From positions 124,001 through 188,000 of the forward strand of contig NZ_JAFCKH010000015.1 of assembly GCF_018130505.1 (NCBI RefSeq): DNA of 64,000 bases, given 5' to 3'. Shown here in pieces: positions 25,516 to 34,696 of the stretch; the first letter of the stretch is position 1; every line of letters starts with the position of its first letter. Made by a program: the position numbers and the translations under genes. This stretch comes from Bradyrhizobium tropiciagri. GTDB lineage: Bacteria; Pseudomonadota; Alphaproteobacteria; Rhizobiales; Xanthobacteraceae. Below the pieces are notes generated by a model. It was given only the letters and a program-made list of their open reading frames with translations. It made no database searches and was not told where the DNA came from.

Positions 25516-26666
25516 TGGACGCTTCCCGTTTGCGTTGCGCGGCCATACCCGATCAGGAACGGATCAGCGTGCACCGCCTCCTTCGACTGGCGCACGACAT
25601 CGAACTGTCCATGATTGTTGGCACGCCCGATGCGGGTCCACAAGTCGGTATGGCCCGACATCGGATTGACGGTGACGGCGCCCTGCGGTGCCTCGAAGCT
25701 CGAGCCGAACACCATCGAGCGCAACACCTCGGTATCGAGCGTGTTGACCTGCTCGAGCGCCTTGGCGAACAGACGCAGCTGGAAGTACGACGCCTCGGCG
25801 CACATGTTGGTCGAGGCGTCCGCGCCGAACCGCTTCTTGAAGCGCTGCACGAAGGCCTGGTTGGCGGTGCCCTCGATGCCCTGGAAATAGGACGCCGCGG
25901 TGATGTGCCCTTCGCCGACGTCGAAGCCCATCGCTGCGATTTCGGCTTCCGTCGTCGTCAGGCTCGCGATCGGCGTCTGCTTCGGATCGAGCCCGACATT
26001 GGCATAGGCCTGATAGAGGAAGACGGTCCCCTCTCCGACGACGGTGGAGAAGATCACGTCGGGCCTGACCCGCTTGATGTCCTGGATGATCGGCAGGAAA
26101 TCCTGCCAGCGCGCATAGACATTGACGTACCGTTCGCCGACCACCGAGCCGCCATTGGCCTTGAGCAACTCCCGCATCACGCGGTTCGACTCGCGCGGAT
26201 AGATGTAATCCGAGCCGACGAAGTAGAACCGCTTCCCGAACGTATCCATCAGATAGCGGCACAGCGCGAGGCTGTTCTGGTTCGGCGATGCGCCGGTGTA
26301 GATGACGTTCGGCGAGGCCTCGAAGCCCTCGTACAGCGTCGGATACCAGAGCAGTCCGTTCAGCCGTTCGACGACCGGCAGCACCGCCTTGCGGCTCGAC
26401 GAGGTGTAGCAGCCGAAGATGGTGTTGACCTGATCCTCGATCATCAATCGCTTGGCGTAATGCCCGTAAGCCGATGAATCCGAACCCGGGTCATAGGCGA
26501 CCGGAACCAGCTCGCGGCCGCAGACCCCACCGGCGTCGTTGACCTCCTCGATCGCGAGCTGTGTTCCCTGAAACTGGGTTTCCTCGATGACCGACATGAA
26601 GCCTGTCCGCGAGAACAGCACTCCGATCCGCCATGGCGCGGACGTCGTTTGCGTAAGGTTCGACAT
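25512..26666 (-). CDS. amiC: AmiC-type amide sensor / negative regulator
   Basis: Binding-protein-fold sensor (384 aa), related to UrtA but without any signal peptide: it begins 'MSNLTQTTSAPWRIGVLFSR' and goes straight into the first beta strand. This fits a cytoplasmic AmiC that binds short-chain amides and controls AmiR. Landmarks are 'FGCYTSSSRKAVLPVVERLN', 'WYPTLYEGFEASPNVIYTG' and 'DYIYPRESNRVMRELL'. The ATG at 26666 follows GAGGG; a longer frame to 26837 adds cysteine-rich residues unlike the family. It heads the amide operon, and its promoter must lie in 26667-26979. Confidence 0.9.
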   Translation of the reverse strand: MSNLTQTTSAPWRIGVLFSRTGFMSVIEETQFQGTQLAIEEVNDAGGVCGRELVPVAYDPGSDSSAYGHYAKRLMIEDQVNTIFGCYTSSSRKAVLPVVERLNGLLWYPTLYEGFEASPNVIYTGASPNQNSLALCRYLMDTFGKRFYFVGSDYIYPRESNRVMRELLKANGGSVVGERYVNVYARWQDFLPIIQDIKRVRPDVIFSTVVGEGTVFLYQAYANVGLDPKQTPIASLTTTEAEIAAMGFDVGEGHITAASYFQGIEGTANQAFVQRFKKRFGADASTNMCAEASYFQLRLFAKALEQVNTLDTEVLRSMVFGSSFEAPQGAVTVNPMSGHTDLWTRIGRANNHGQFDVVRQSKEAVHADPFLIGYGRATQTGSVQ

Positions 26667-26979
26667 GATCAAGCCCTCAACAGCGCAGGAGGGACGAGAG
26701 TGATTATTGTTCTTGTTGCTCTCGACAGGATTGCCGGGCGGGGACAATTGCATGCCGTCCGCCGCCAGACAAGGACCGAACAATGTGCGTTGGTGGCGAA
26801 AACAGAGGCAAACGAAATGTCGGCTGGCCGCAATCAATGTCGCAATGCACAGCGCGCCATCTATCTCCGGTAGACGAGCCGATCATTTCGCGTGCCGGGG
26901 TGCATACCCGCTGGTAACCGGGATAACGATTGAGACGGCACATCCGGCCCGCCGCGTGAACAGCGTGAGCAGCGTCAGG
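26667..26979. other. Intergenic region upstream of amiC
   Basis: These 313 bp between the TetR gene's stop and the amiC start should carry the amide operon promoter, read leftward. AT-richer stretches occur at about 26700-26716. No sigma-54 GG-N10-GC element, clear palindrome or gene was found. Short open frames here read across the amiC start and look spurious. Confidence 0.5.
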
Positions 26980-27615
26980 TCATGCCCGCTGGCGCTGCGC
27001 GCCCGCATGCTCCTTCGCGGGGCCCGGCGCAATCAGCCCGTACAGGAATTGATCGACGATCATGTCCGCGAAGTCGCCCGGCCCGATGCCACCCTTCGGA
27101 TCGTACCAGGTGTGGCTGAAGTTCAGGATGCCGAACAGCATCATCGTGTAGACCTTCTTGGTCCGCTTGACGATCTTGCCCTGCGCGTCCAGCCGCACCA
27201 GGAGATCGGAGATGATCTCGACGATCTGACGCTCGAGCGACTTGATGGTTTGTTGATCGGCCTCGCCGAGGAAGGACAGATCGTTGAGGATCAGGCGCTG
27301 CTCCTGCGGCGAGCGGGCGTTGAGCTCGACGATGGCGCGGATCGCGCCGCGGAATTGATCCAGCATCGCCGGTTTTCCGGCGATCGCGGCCTCCACGTCG
27401 GCGATCATCCGCCGCACATGGGCATCGAGGATCGCAAACAGGATGGCTTCCTTGGAATCGAAGTAATGATAGAGCGCGCCGCGCGACAGCTTGCAGGCGT
27501 CGGCGAGTTCACCGATCGAGGCCCGCATATATCCCTGCCCGGCAAACAGGTCGCAGGCGGCGCGCAGGATGCCCTGCTGAATGTCGTCGTAGTTCTCTGA
27601 ACGCGTCCGCGCCAT
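26980..27615 (-). CDS. TetR/AcrR-family transcriptional regulator
   Basis: Dimeric repressor (211 aa) with an N-terminal TetR HTH (about residues 10-60: 'ILRAACDLFAGQGYMRASIG', then 'LADACKLSRGALYHYFDSKE') and a helical ligand-binding domain. The ATG at 27615 ('MARTRSENYDD') is a typical start, whereas the open frame to 27732 adds low-quality sequence. It diverges from the FAD oxidoreductase and importer operon across about 230 bp. A 21-bp element there recurs upstream of the dioxygenase operon 14 kb away, so it probably represses both arms and responds to an acyl-CoA or aromatic ligand (inference). 'HTWYDPKGGIGPGDFADMI' in the C-terminal half resembles TetR regulators of fatty- or aromatic-acid CoA pathways. 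Confidence 0.88.
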   Translation of the reverse strand: MARTRSENYDDIQQGILRAACDLFAGQGYMRASIGELADACKLSRGALYHYFDSKEAILFAILDAHVRRMIADVEAAIAGKPAMLDQFRGAIRAIVELNARSPQEQRLILNDLSFLGEADQQTIKSLERQIVEIISDLLVRLDAQGKIVKRTKKVYTMMLFGILNFSHTWYDPKGGIGPGDFADMIVDQFLYGLIAPGPAKEHAGAQRQRA

Positions 27616-27761
27616 CCAACGTCTCTCATTCCCGGCGGCCGTCGAATCCGCCGCGTCGCAGGAATTCTCTATACCAGCGTCAGCGCCGAAGCGCGCATGC
27701 CGAAGCCGCCTGTGCGTCCGGTGGTGCGACATCGGCCGGTCCGATCCTCAAAAATAATTTG

Positions 27762-27782
27762 AACGGACAGTCGGATTATAAT
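27762..27782 (+). promoter_or_regulatory. Shared 21-bp operator/promoter element, copy 1
   Basis: The element reads AACGG-AC-A and then 'GTCGGATTATAAT'. It matches 18 of 21 positions with 41750-41770 on the other strand; the core 'GTCGGATTAT' is identical. In both places it points toward the first gene of an operon of the same catabolic locus. Its 3' end holds a TATAAT-like hexamer (27777-27782), so it may overlap the -10 region. TTGAAC at 27759 is too close (12 bp) to be a good -35 for it. Confidence 0.6.
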
Positions 27783-27845
27783 ATCATGATCCACGAGAAC
27801 GCAACAACGGACCGGATCAACCGGCGGCTCATGGGAGGGTTTCTG

Positions 27846-29156
27846 GTGGCTGATCAACGGGTTGATGCTGTCGTCATCGGGGCCGGCGCAGGCGGGCTGT
27901 GCGCGGCGGCGCGGCTTGCCCATGGCGGGCTGCACACGCTCGTGGTGGATGACAAGGACCGGCTCGGCGGCCGCGCCTCGAGCGAACAGATCGATGGCTT
28001 CACCGTGAATATCGGCGCCATCGCAATCGAATTCGGCGGCGTCTTCGAGGAGACATTTCATACGGTCGGCGTGCCGCTCGACATCCGCGCGCCGGAGCCG
28101 GCGAGCTCATTCCTGATCGACGGCAAGCTGGTCGACGTCGGCCGCGGCGGCTGGTCGCTGCTTCTCGGTCAACTGACCAAGCAGGCCTCCCGCATCCTGG
28201 AGAAATTCGCCGACGCGCGCTCCGGCAATCTGCCGGATGGCCGGCAGTCCACCGAGGACTGGCTCAAGGGCTACACCAGCAACGCGACGGTCCACGCCCT
28301 GTTCCGCAATCTTTGCGCCGCGATCTTCGCCTGCAACGCCGCCGAGCTGCCGGCGCGCGCGTTCCTGACCTACTTCACCAGCAAGGGCGCCTTCAAGCGC
28401 TTCGGCTTCTGCCCGCAGGGCACGATCGGCGTATGGAATGCGCTGGGGACCGCCGTCCAGCGCAACGGCGAGATCTGGCTCGGCACGCCGGCGACGCAGA
28501 TCCACATTGCCGATGGCCGCGTCCAGGGCGTCACGGTGCGACGCGGCGGCGAGGAGATCCGTATCGACACCAATCTCGTCATCAGCAATGCCGGGCCAAA
28601 GGCCACCGTTGCTCTCGGCGGAGAAGCTGCGTTCCCGGCCGACTATGTCGAAAAGGTCAGGCACACGCTGCGCCCCGCAGCCAACATCGTCATCAATATC
28701 GCGAGCCGCGAGCCGCTGATCAGCCATCCCGGCATCGTCACGTTCGGCAAGACGCGGCGGCTGTGCAACATGGCCAACCTGACGGCGACCTGTCCCGAGC
28801 TCGCCCCTCCCGGCTGGCATCTCTATGTCGCCTACGCCGTGCCGGTGCCCGCGCTCGGCGATTTCGATTCGGATGCGGAGGTCGCGCTGGCGCTCGCCGA
28901 TTTGCGCGAGCAGTTCGCCAATTTCGACCAGGCGAGGATCCTTTCGACCCGCGTGATGCGCGACGACTGGCCGGCCCAGCGTAGCTGCGCCGGCTACGAT
29001 CTGCCGCGGGAGACCGGGGTCGAGGGATTGTGGTGCGTCGGCGACGCCGTGAAGCAATACGGCAATGGCGGCACGCAAGCCTGCGCCGAAACCGCGAAGC
29101 TCGTCACCGACGCAATTCTGGCGGCACGCCCGCGCCAGCAAGCCGGCAGGGTGTGA
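27846..29156 (+). CDS. FAD-dependent oxidoreductase, phytoene-dehydrogenase/amine-oxidase-like
   Basis: Flavoprotein (436 aa from the chosen start) with an N-terminal Rossmann FAD motif 'DAVVIGAGAGGLCAAARLAH' and the following 'DDKDRLGGRASS'. The C-terminal FAD segment is 'GLWCVGDAVKQYGNGGTQAC'. It belongs to the NAD(P)-binding-like_8 / phytoene desaturase (CrtI)-like group whose substrates vary. The GTG at 27846 is preferred because GGGAGGG lies 6 nt upstream; ATGs at 27786 and 27831 and a TTG at 27759 are alternatives, but the TTG would put the TATAAT element inside the gene. It is first in the operon with the importer and acyl-CoA ligase. The substrate is unknown, possibly a CoA thioester or cyclic intermediate. 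Confidence 0.75.
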   Translation: MADQRVDAVVIGAGAGGLCAAARLAHGGLHTLVVDDKDRLGGRASSEQIDGFTVNIGAIAIEFGGVFEETFHTVGVPLDIRAPEPASSFLIDGKLVDVGRGGWSLLLGQLTKQASRILEKFADARSGNLPDGRQSTEDWLKGYTSNATVHALFRNLCAAIFACNAAELPARAFLTYFTSKGAFKRFGFCPQGTIGVWNALGTAVQRNGEIWLGTPATQIHIADGRVQGVTVRRGGEEIRIDTNLVISNAGPKATVALGGEAAFPADYVEKVRHTLRPAANIVINIASREPLISHPGIVTFGKTRRLCNMANLTATCPELAPPGWHLYVAYAVPVPALGDFDSDAEVALALADLREQFANFDQARILSTRVMRDDWPAQRSCAGYDLPRETGVEGLWCVGDAVKQYGNGGTQACAETAKLVTDAILAARPRQQAGRV

Positions 29157-29161
29157 GCGCG

Positions 29162-30010
29162 ATGCTGACCGCAGACCGCGAGAACACAGCGGATGCCGCG
29201 GCGACGCCGGGTCACGCTCCCTTGCTCGAATTCCGCAACGTCCGCATCGTCTATGACAATGCAATCGAAGCCATCCGCGACGTCTCGATCGCGGTGCCCG
29301 AAGGCGGCATCGTCGCCCTGCTCGGCTCCAACGGTGCCGGCAAGTCGACCCTTCTGAAAGCGATGTCCGGCATCCTCTATACCGAAGAAGGCGAGATCGA
29401 GAGCGGCGCGATCCGTTTCCAGAACGAGGACGTCCACCATCTGCCGCCCGACGTGCTGGTGCGGCGCGGCCTCGTGCAGGTGCCGGAAGGCCGCCGCGTC
29501 TTCCCGGCCCTGACCATCGACGAAAACCTGCAGATGGGCGGCTACACCAGGACGGCGGCAGAGGCGCGCGAGCGCCGCGACAAGGTCTTCGCGCTGTTCC
29601 CACGCCTGTTCGAGCGCCGCGACCAGATTGCCGGCTACATGTCCGGCGGCGAGCAGCAGATGCTCGCGATCGGCCGCGCGTTGATGACCGATCCGGTGCT
29701 GCTTGCGCTGGACGAACCCTCGCTCGGGCTCGCGCCGCTGATCATCGACCGCATCTACGAGGTCATCCTTCGTCTCCGCGACGAAATGAAGATGACCGTG
29801 CTGCTGGTCGAGCAGAACGCGCAGCGCGCGCTCGATATCGCCGATTATGGCTACATTCTCGAAACCGGCCGCGTCGTGCTCGACGGCACGGCCGGCAAGC
29901 TCACCGCCAACGAGGACGTCCAGGAATTCTATCTCGGCATCTCCGCCACCGGCCGCAAAAGCCTGCGCGAGGTCAAGCACTACAAGCGGCGCAAGCGGTG
30001 GCTGTCATGA
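29162..30010 (+). CDS. Liv-type ABC transporter ATP-binding protein (LivF class)
   Basis: Cytoplasmic ATPase (282 aa) with Walker A 'LGSNGAGKSTLLKA', signature 'YMSGGEQQMLAIGRAL' and Walker B 'VLLALDEPSLGLAP'. A tail of about 30 residues beyond the usual LivF end is rich in Arg and Lys ('HYKRRKRWLS'). It begins 5 bp after the FAD oxidoreductase and overlaps the LivG-class gene by 4 bp (ATGA). With the other ATPase, two permeases and the binding protein, it forms a full importer, probably for an aromatic or alicyclic acid given the neighbours. Confidence 0.9.
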   Translation: MLTADRENTADAAATPGHAPLLEFRNVRIVYDNAIEAIRDVSIAVPEGGIVALLGSNGAGKSTLLKAMSGILYTEEGEIESGAIRFQNEDVHHLPPDVLVRRGLVQVPEGRRVFPALTIDENLQMGGYTRTAAEARERRDKVFALFPRLFERRDQIAGYMSGGEQQMLAIGRALMTDPVLLALDEPSLGLAPLIIDRIYEVILRLRDEMKMTVLLVEQNAQRALDIADYGYILETGRVVLDGTAGKLTANEDVQEFYLGISATGRKSLREVKHYKRRKRWLS

Positions 30011-30801
30011 CCGCCTTGCTCACCGTCGACAATCTGAGCAAACGGTTTGGTGGCCTGCAGGCGGTTGCCGACGTCAGCCTGACCGTGGCCGCCGGCGAGA
30101 TCTGCAGCGTGATCGGCCCGAACGGCGCCGGCAAGACCACCCTGTTCAACATGATCTCGGGCGTGCTGCGTCCGAGCAGCGGACGCATCAGTTTCGATGG
30201 GATCGACCTCGGCACCGTCTCGCCGTGGCGTTTCGCGGCCATCGGCATCGGCCGCACCTTCCAGAACCTGGCGCTGTTCAAGCACGGCACGGTGGTCGAG
30301 AACATCCTGACCGGCCGCCACACCCATCTGCGCTCGACCGTGCTGGATGCCGTCATTCACTTCGGCCGCACCCGCACCGAGGAAATCGCCGCGCGCCGGC
30401 ATGTCGAGCGCATCATCGAATTTCTCGAGATCGAGCAGATCCGCGACGCCGTCGTCGGCACGCTGTCCTACGGCCAGCAAAAGCGCGTCGAGCTTGCCCG
30501 CGCGCTCGCCTGCGAGCCGAAACTGCTGCTGCTCGACGAGATGGTCTCCGGCATGAACCAGGAGGAGACCGAGGACATCGCCCGCTTCGTGCTCGATATC
30601 AGGGACGAGCTCGGCATCACCGTGCTGATGATCGAGCACGAGATGCGGATCGTGATGGACATCTCCGATCGCGTCCATGTCCTGAACTTCGGCCGCAAGA
30701 TTGCCGAGGGCACGCCCGCCGAAATCCGCACCAGTCCTGCGGTCGCCGAGGCCTATCTCGGGCGTCAGCGGGCCGATCAAGCCGAGGGGATGAGCGCCTG
30801 A
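30007..30801 (+). CDS. Liv-type ABC transporter ATP-binding protein (LivG class)
   Basis: Cytoplasmic ATPase (264 aa) with Walker A 'IGPNGAGKTTLFNM', the LivG Q-loop region 'GIGRTFQNLALFKHGTVVEN', a variant signature 'LSYGQQKRVELARAL', and Walker B 'LLLLDEMVSGMNQEE'. In the last, the usual LDEP is LDEM, a change common in this class. The ATG at 30007 overlaps the previous stop; a GTG 9 bp earlier is possible but less likely. Its TGA overlaps the ATG of the acyl-CoA ligase by one base, so the whole run is tightly coupled. Confidence 0.9.
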   Translation: MTALLTVDNLSKRFGGLQAVADVSLTVAAGEICSVIGPNGAGKTTLFNMISGVLRPSSGRISFDGIDLGTVSPWRFAAIGIGRTFQNLALFKHGTVVENILTGRHTHLRSTVLDAVIHFGRTRTEEIAARRHVERIIEFLEIEQIRDAVVGTLSYGQQKRVELARALACEPKLLLLDEMVSGMNQEETEDIARFVLDIRDELGITVLMIEHEMRIVMDISDRVHVLNFGRKIAEGTPAEIRTSPAVAEAYLGRQRADQAEGMSA

Positions 30802-32732
30802 TGTCGACCCTCGACACGCTGCGGACCGTCCATCCATCGGCGCAGGCGGAGACTGCGTCGGTAACGCGCGCTGACGCGGATCCGTTGCGAGATGCGCTGA
30901 AGGACGCCGCGATCACCGTCCCGCAGCTGCTGCGCCGCCGTGCGGCGATGCATGGCAACAAGCTCGCCTTGCGCGAGAAGGATTTCGGTATCTGGAATCC
31001 ATACTCGTGGAGCCACTACTACCAGACGGCGCGCGCCGTCGCGCTCGGCCTGCTCGCGCTCGGCATCAAGCCGGGCGACCGCGTCGCCATTGCCGGCGAG
31101 AACACGCCCGAATGGTTCTATGCCGATCTCGGCGCGCAAATGATCGGCGCCGTCGCAGTCGGCATCTACCCGACCAATCCCTGGGTCGAGCTGCAATACA
31201 TCGTCAGGCACAGCGGCGCCCGAATCGTCGTCACCGGCGACCAGGAGCAGACCGACAAGGTGCTCGATGCAATGGCCAACAATGGCGGCCTGCCCGCCCT
31301 CGAGGCGATCGTCTGCGTCGACATGAAGGGCATGCGGCACTACGAGCAGCCGAACCTGATGTCGTTCGAGAAGCTCTGCGAACTCGGCAGCGCGCATGCG
31401 CGCGAGGTGGCGGACGCCGAAGCGACGCTAGACCGCCTGATCACGCAGGCCTCGCCCGACGATGTCAGCATCATGGTCTACACGTCGGGCACCACGGGTC
31501 CGCCCAAGGGCGCGATGCTCACGCACCGCAACCTGGTCTACGCAGCCTACACCTATGCCGAGACGGTCGGCATCGCCGACAAGCCGTTCGAGGCCGTCAG
31601 CTACCTGCCGCTCTGCCACGTCGCCGAGCGCTGCTACGGCGAGGTCACGCATCTCGTGCTCGGCGGCACCGTCAGCTTCGCGGAATCGATCGACACGGTC
31701 GCGATCAACATCCGCGAGATCGCGCCGACCTTCTTCGTCGGCGTGCCGCGCATCTATGAGAAGCTGCAGCAGGGCTTCCTGTTCCGGCTCGGCGAAAGCG
31801 GCAAGCTGCGGCAGAATTTCACCCGGGCCTGCCTCGCCTGGGGCCGCAAGCTGTCGGACCGCCGGCAGGACGGAACGACGCGCTGGACCGACCGCCTCGC
31901 CTACGCGGCGCTCTACCTCCTGATGTTCCGCAACATCCAGCGTCATCTCGGCTTCGCCTATAGCCGGCACCGGCTGTGCGCCGGCGCGTCGATCTCACCG
32001 GAGACGCTGCGCTTCTTCGACATCGTCGGCCGGCCGGTCTCGCAGGGCTACGGCCTCACCGAGTCCGGCGGCGTCGCCTTCGTCCAGACCGGCAGTCATC
32101 ACCGGCTCGGCGGCTGCGGCGTCCCGATGGCGGAGACCGAGTGGAAGCTCGACAACGACGGCGAGATCCTGCTGCGCAACCCCGGGGTCTTCAAGGGCTA
32201 CTTCCTCGACGAGAAAGCCTCCACTGCATCGATCGAGCCGGACGGCTGGCTGCGCACCGGAGACATCGTCGAGGTGCTCGAGAACGGCGAGATCGCGGTG
32301 GTCGACCGCAAGAAGGCCATCATCATCACTGCCGGCGGCAAGAACATCGCGCCGTCGGAGATCGAGAACGCGCTGAAGGACTCCGAGTACATCAAGGAAG
32401 CGATCGTGGTCGGCGAGGCCAGGAAATATCTCGGCGCGATCGTCCAGGTCGACTATGAGAGCGTCGGCCGCTGGGCACGCGACCGCGCCTTGCCCTACAC
32501 CAACTACAAATCGCTGTCGCAACTCGCCGAGGTCCATGAGCTGGTCGAGCGCGTGGTCAATGACACCAACAAGCGCTTCGCACGCGTCGAGAACATCAGG
32601 CGCTTTGCGATCCTGGAGAAGGAGCTCGATCACGACGACGGCGAGCTGACTGCCACCCAGAAGGTCCGGCGCGCCATGATCGAGAAGAAGTTCGCGCGCG
32701 AGCTCGCCCTCATCTATCCCGCGGAGGCCTGA
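30801..32732 (+). CDS. AMP-forming acyl-CoA ligase (long-chain acyl-CoA synthetase type)
   Basis: Adenylate-forming enzyme (643 aa) that would activate an imported carboxylate to its CoA thioester. Motifs are the ATP-binding P-loop 'IMVYTSGTTGPPKGAMLTHRN' (about residues 225-245, one residue short of the full stretch on each side), 'QGYGLTESGG' and the hinge 'GWLRTGDIVEV', followed by 'RKKAIIITAGGKNIAPSEIE'. The length and long N-terminal domain match the FadD15/LACS group often placed inside Liv-type operons. It sits between the ATPase and permease genes with 1-bp overlaps at both ends (TGATG). Uptake and CoA activation are thus physically coupled. The exact acid is not determinable. Confidence 0.9.
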   Translation: MSTLDTLRTVHPSAQAETASVTRADADPLRDALKDAAITVPQLLRRRAAMHGNKLALREKDFGIWNPYSWSHYYQTARAVALGLLALGIKPGDRVAIAGENTPEWFYADLGAQMIGAVAVGIYPTNPWVELQYIVRHSGARIVVTGDQEQTDKVLDAMANNGGLPALEAIVCVDMKGMRHYEQPNLMSFEKLCELGSAHAREVADAEATLDRLITQASPDDVSIMVYTSGTTGPPKGAMLTHRNLVYAAYTYAETVGIADKPFEAVSYLPLCHVAERCYGEVTHLVLGGTVSFAESIDTVAINIREIAPTFFVGVPRIYEKLQQGFLFRLGESGKLRQNFTRACLAWGRKLSDRRQDGTTRWTDRLAYAALYLLMFRNIQRHLGFAYSRHRLCAGASISPETLRFFDIVGRPVSQGYGLTESGGVAFVQTGSHHRLGGCGVPMAETEWKLDNDGEILLRNPGVFKGYFLDEKASTASIEPDGWLRTGDIVEVLENGEIAVVDRKKAIIITAGGKNIAPSEIENALKDSEYIKEAIVVGEARKYLGAIVQVDYESVGRWARDRALPYTNYKSLSQLAEVHELVERVVNDTNKRFARVENIRRFAILEKELDHDDGELTATQKVRRAMIEKKFARELALIYPAEA

Positions 32733-33604
32733 TGCAGTATTTCGTGCAGCTGCTGATATCCGGGCTCGCGATCGGTGCTATCTATGGCCTGATCGCGATG
32801 GGTTTTGCCGTGATCTACAAGTCGACCGGACTGGTCAATTTCGCCCAGGGCGAGATGACCATGATCGTGGCCTATATCGCATGGACCGTGTCCACGACGG
32901 TCAGCGGCAATATCTTCGTCGTTTCACTGGCCGCCATCCTCGCGGCCGTCGTTCTCGGCCTCGTGATCGAGCGTGTCGTGATGCGGCCGATGCTCGGCGA
33001 ACCGGTCTTCGCCACCGTGATGGTGACGATCGGCCTTGCGGTGATCCTGCGCTCCTCGATCAATTTCATCTGGGACGCCTATCCGCACGGCCTCGACGTC
33101 GGCGTCGGCCGCGGCATCGTCCGGGTCGGCGGCATCGGCGTCCGCACCGGGCAGATCGCCGTGATCACGACGCTGTTGCTATTGCTCGCGGCGATCTGGG
33201 CGTTCTTCCGCTACAGCAAGACCGGCGTCGCGATGCGCGCCGTCGCCGCCGACGACCGCACGGCGCTGCTGATGGGCATCAGCGCCACAAAAGTCCACGC
33301 CCTCGCCTGGGCGGCCTCGTCGGTGATCGCAGGCATCGGCGGAGTGTTCTTCGCGCTGTCCTACGACCTGTCGCCGGCCATGTTCCAGCTCGGGCTGAAG
33401 GCGTTCCCGGCCACGATCCTCGGCGGCCTCGACGCCGTGATCGGCTCCGGCGTCGGCGGCCTCCTGATCGGCCTCACGGAGAATCTTGCCGGCGGCTACA
33501 TCTCGTCCGGCATGAAGGAGGTCGCGGGCTTTGCGATGATCATCGTGGTGCTGATGATCCGCCCCTTCGGCCTGTTCGGCGAACGCGACATTGAGAGGGT
33601 CTAG
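32732..33604 (+). CDS. Liv-type ABC transporter permease (LivH class)
   Basis: Inner-membrane permease (290 aa), about eight hydrophobic segments. Family stretches are 'GLAIGAIYGLIAMGFAVIYK', then 'TGLVNFAQGEMTMI', and near the end 'TILGGLDAVIGSGVGGLLIG'. The cytoplasmic loop 'FRYSKTGVAMRAVAADDRTA' contacts the ATPases. It overlaps the ligase stop by one base and is 4 bp from the LivM-class gene. There is no signal peptide beyond the first transmembrane helix. Confidence 0.92.
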   Translation: MQYFVQLLISGLAIGAIYGLIAMGFAVIYKSTGLVNFAQGEMTMIVAYIAWTVSTTVSGNIFVVSLAAILAAVVLGLVIERVVMRPMLGEPVFATVMVTIGLAVILRSSINFIWDAYPHGLDVGVGRGIVRVGGIGVRTGQIAVITTLLLLLAAIWAFFRYSKTGVAMRAVAADDRTALLMGISATKVHALAWAASSVIAGIGGVFFALSYDLSPAMFQLGLKAFPATILGGLDAVIGSGVGGLLIGLTENLAGGYISSGMKEVAGFAMIIVVLMIRPFGLFGERDIERV

Positions 33605-33608
33605 AGCC

Positions 33609-34655
33609 ATGCGCACCGGCGACTACAAGCAGACTTATGGCGAACTCGTCGCACTGGTCGATTCACCGCCGGTCTGGCTGTGGTCGGCGGTGCTCGTGTT
33701 GGCGCTGGTCGTCGCGCCCTACGTTCTGAATGCCTACGCGCTCTCGTTCCTGATCATCATCCTGATCACGATGGTGGGCGCGCTCGGCCTCAATATCCTC
33801 ACCGGCTATACCGGCCTGATCTCGCTCGGGCATGTCGGCTTCCTCCTGACCGGCGCCTATGGCTACGCCGTGCTGGTCTCGAAATATCAGCTGCCGCCGC
33901 TGGTCGGCTTCCTCGGCGCCGGCATCGTCCCGGCGCTCGCCAGCCTGATCGTCGGCGCGCCCTCGCTGCGGCTGAAGGGGCTCTATCTCGCCATCACCAC
34001 CCTCGCCTTCTCCTTCATCATCAACACGGTGATCCTGGAGGCGCGCTGGCTGACCAACGGGGCCCGCGGCATCGCGGTGCCGCGGCCGGAGATCCTCGGC
34101 CTCAGCTTCGAGAGCGACGCGGCCTTCACGTATCTCTGCCTCGCGACGGCGATATTGACGCTGTTCGCCACCCTCAACATCCGCCGCAGCCGGGTCGGCC
34201 GCGCCTTCGTCGCGATCCGCGACAACGACACCGCGGCGCGGGTGATGGGCATCAATCTGCACGCCTACAAGCTGCTGGCCTTCGTCACCAGCGCCTTCAT
34301 CACCGGCATCGCCGGCGCGCTCTACGGCATCTATCTCTCCTTCGTGAACGTCGAGGGCTTTCCGTTCCTGCTCTCGATCGAGGCACTGGCGATCCTGATC
34401 GTCGGCGGTCTGGGCTCTGCCCTCGGCGCGGTGCTCGGCACGGTCCTGATCGTGCTGCTGCCCGAGGCGACCCGGCTCGTGTTCAGCCTGTTCAGCGCCC
34501 AGATGGACGCGATGTTCACGACCGGCGCGCAGGAGCTCAAGAGCATGCTCTACGGCCTCGTCATCATCCTGTTCCTGCGCTTTCAACCGCGCGGCCTGGT
34601 CGGCGTCTGGCATGATCTGAAGCGGACCTGGGTCAACTGGCCTCTGCGTTACTGA
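33609..34655 (+). CDS. Liv-type ABC transporter permease (LivM class)
   Basis: Inner-membrane permease (348 aa), about nine hydrophobic segments. The core is 'LGLNILTGYTGLISLGHVGF' with the later loop 'RRSRVGRAFVAIRDNDTAAR' and 'ALAILIVGGLGSALGAVLGT'. The ATG at 33609 is 4 bp after the LivH-class stop; an in-frame earlier codon (33591) overlaps it and has no Shine-Dalgarno support. A hydrophilic cytoplasmic N-terminus of about 25 residues precedes the first helix. It pairs with the LivH-class protein as the transport channel. Confidence 0.92.
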   Translation: MRTGDYKQTYGELVALVDSPPVWLWSAVLVLALVVAPYVLNAYALSFLIIILITMVGALGLNILTGYTGLISLGHVGFLLTGAYGYAVLVSKYQLPPLVGFLGAGIVPALASLIVGAPSLRLKGLYLAITTLAFSFIINTVILEARWLTNGARGIAVPRPEILGLSFESDAAFTYLCLATAILTLFATLNIRRSRVGRAFVAIRDNDTAARVMGINLHAYKLLAFVTSAFITGIAGALYGIYLSFVNVEGFPFLLSIEALAILIVGGLGSALGAVLGTVLIVLLPEATRLVFSLFSAQMDAMFTTGAQELKSMLYGLVIILFLRFQPRGLVGVWHDLKRTWVNWPLRY

Positions 34656-34696
34656 AACAACAAACAACACAATCACGATCAATGGGAGGAAGGACA

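Noticed and set aside
26667-26979. Sigma-54 promoter upstream of amiC
   Set aside because: The only CGGCACG-like stretch (about 26888-26900, minus) lacks the matching GC at -12 spacing.
29847-30800. 5' extension of the acyl-CoA ligase frame
   Set aside because: The extension overlaps the two ATPase genes and is arginine-rich; the ATG at 30801 fits the TGATG coupling and family length.
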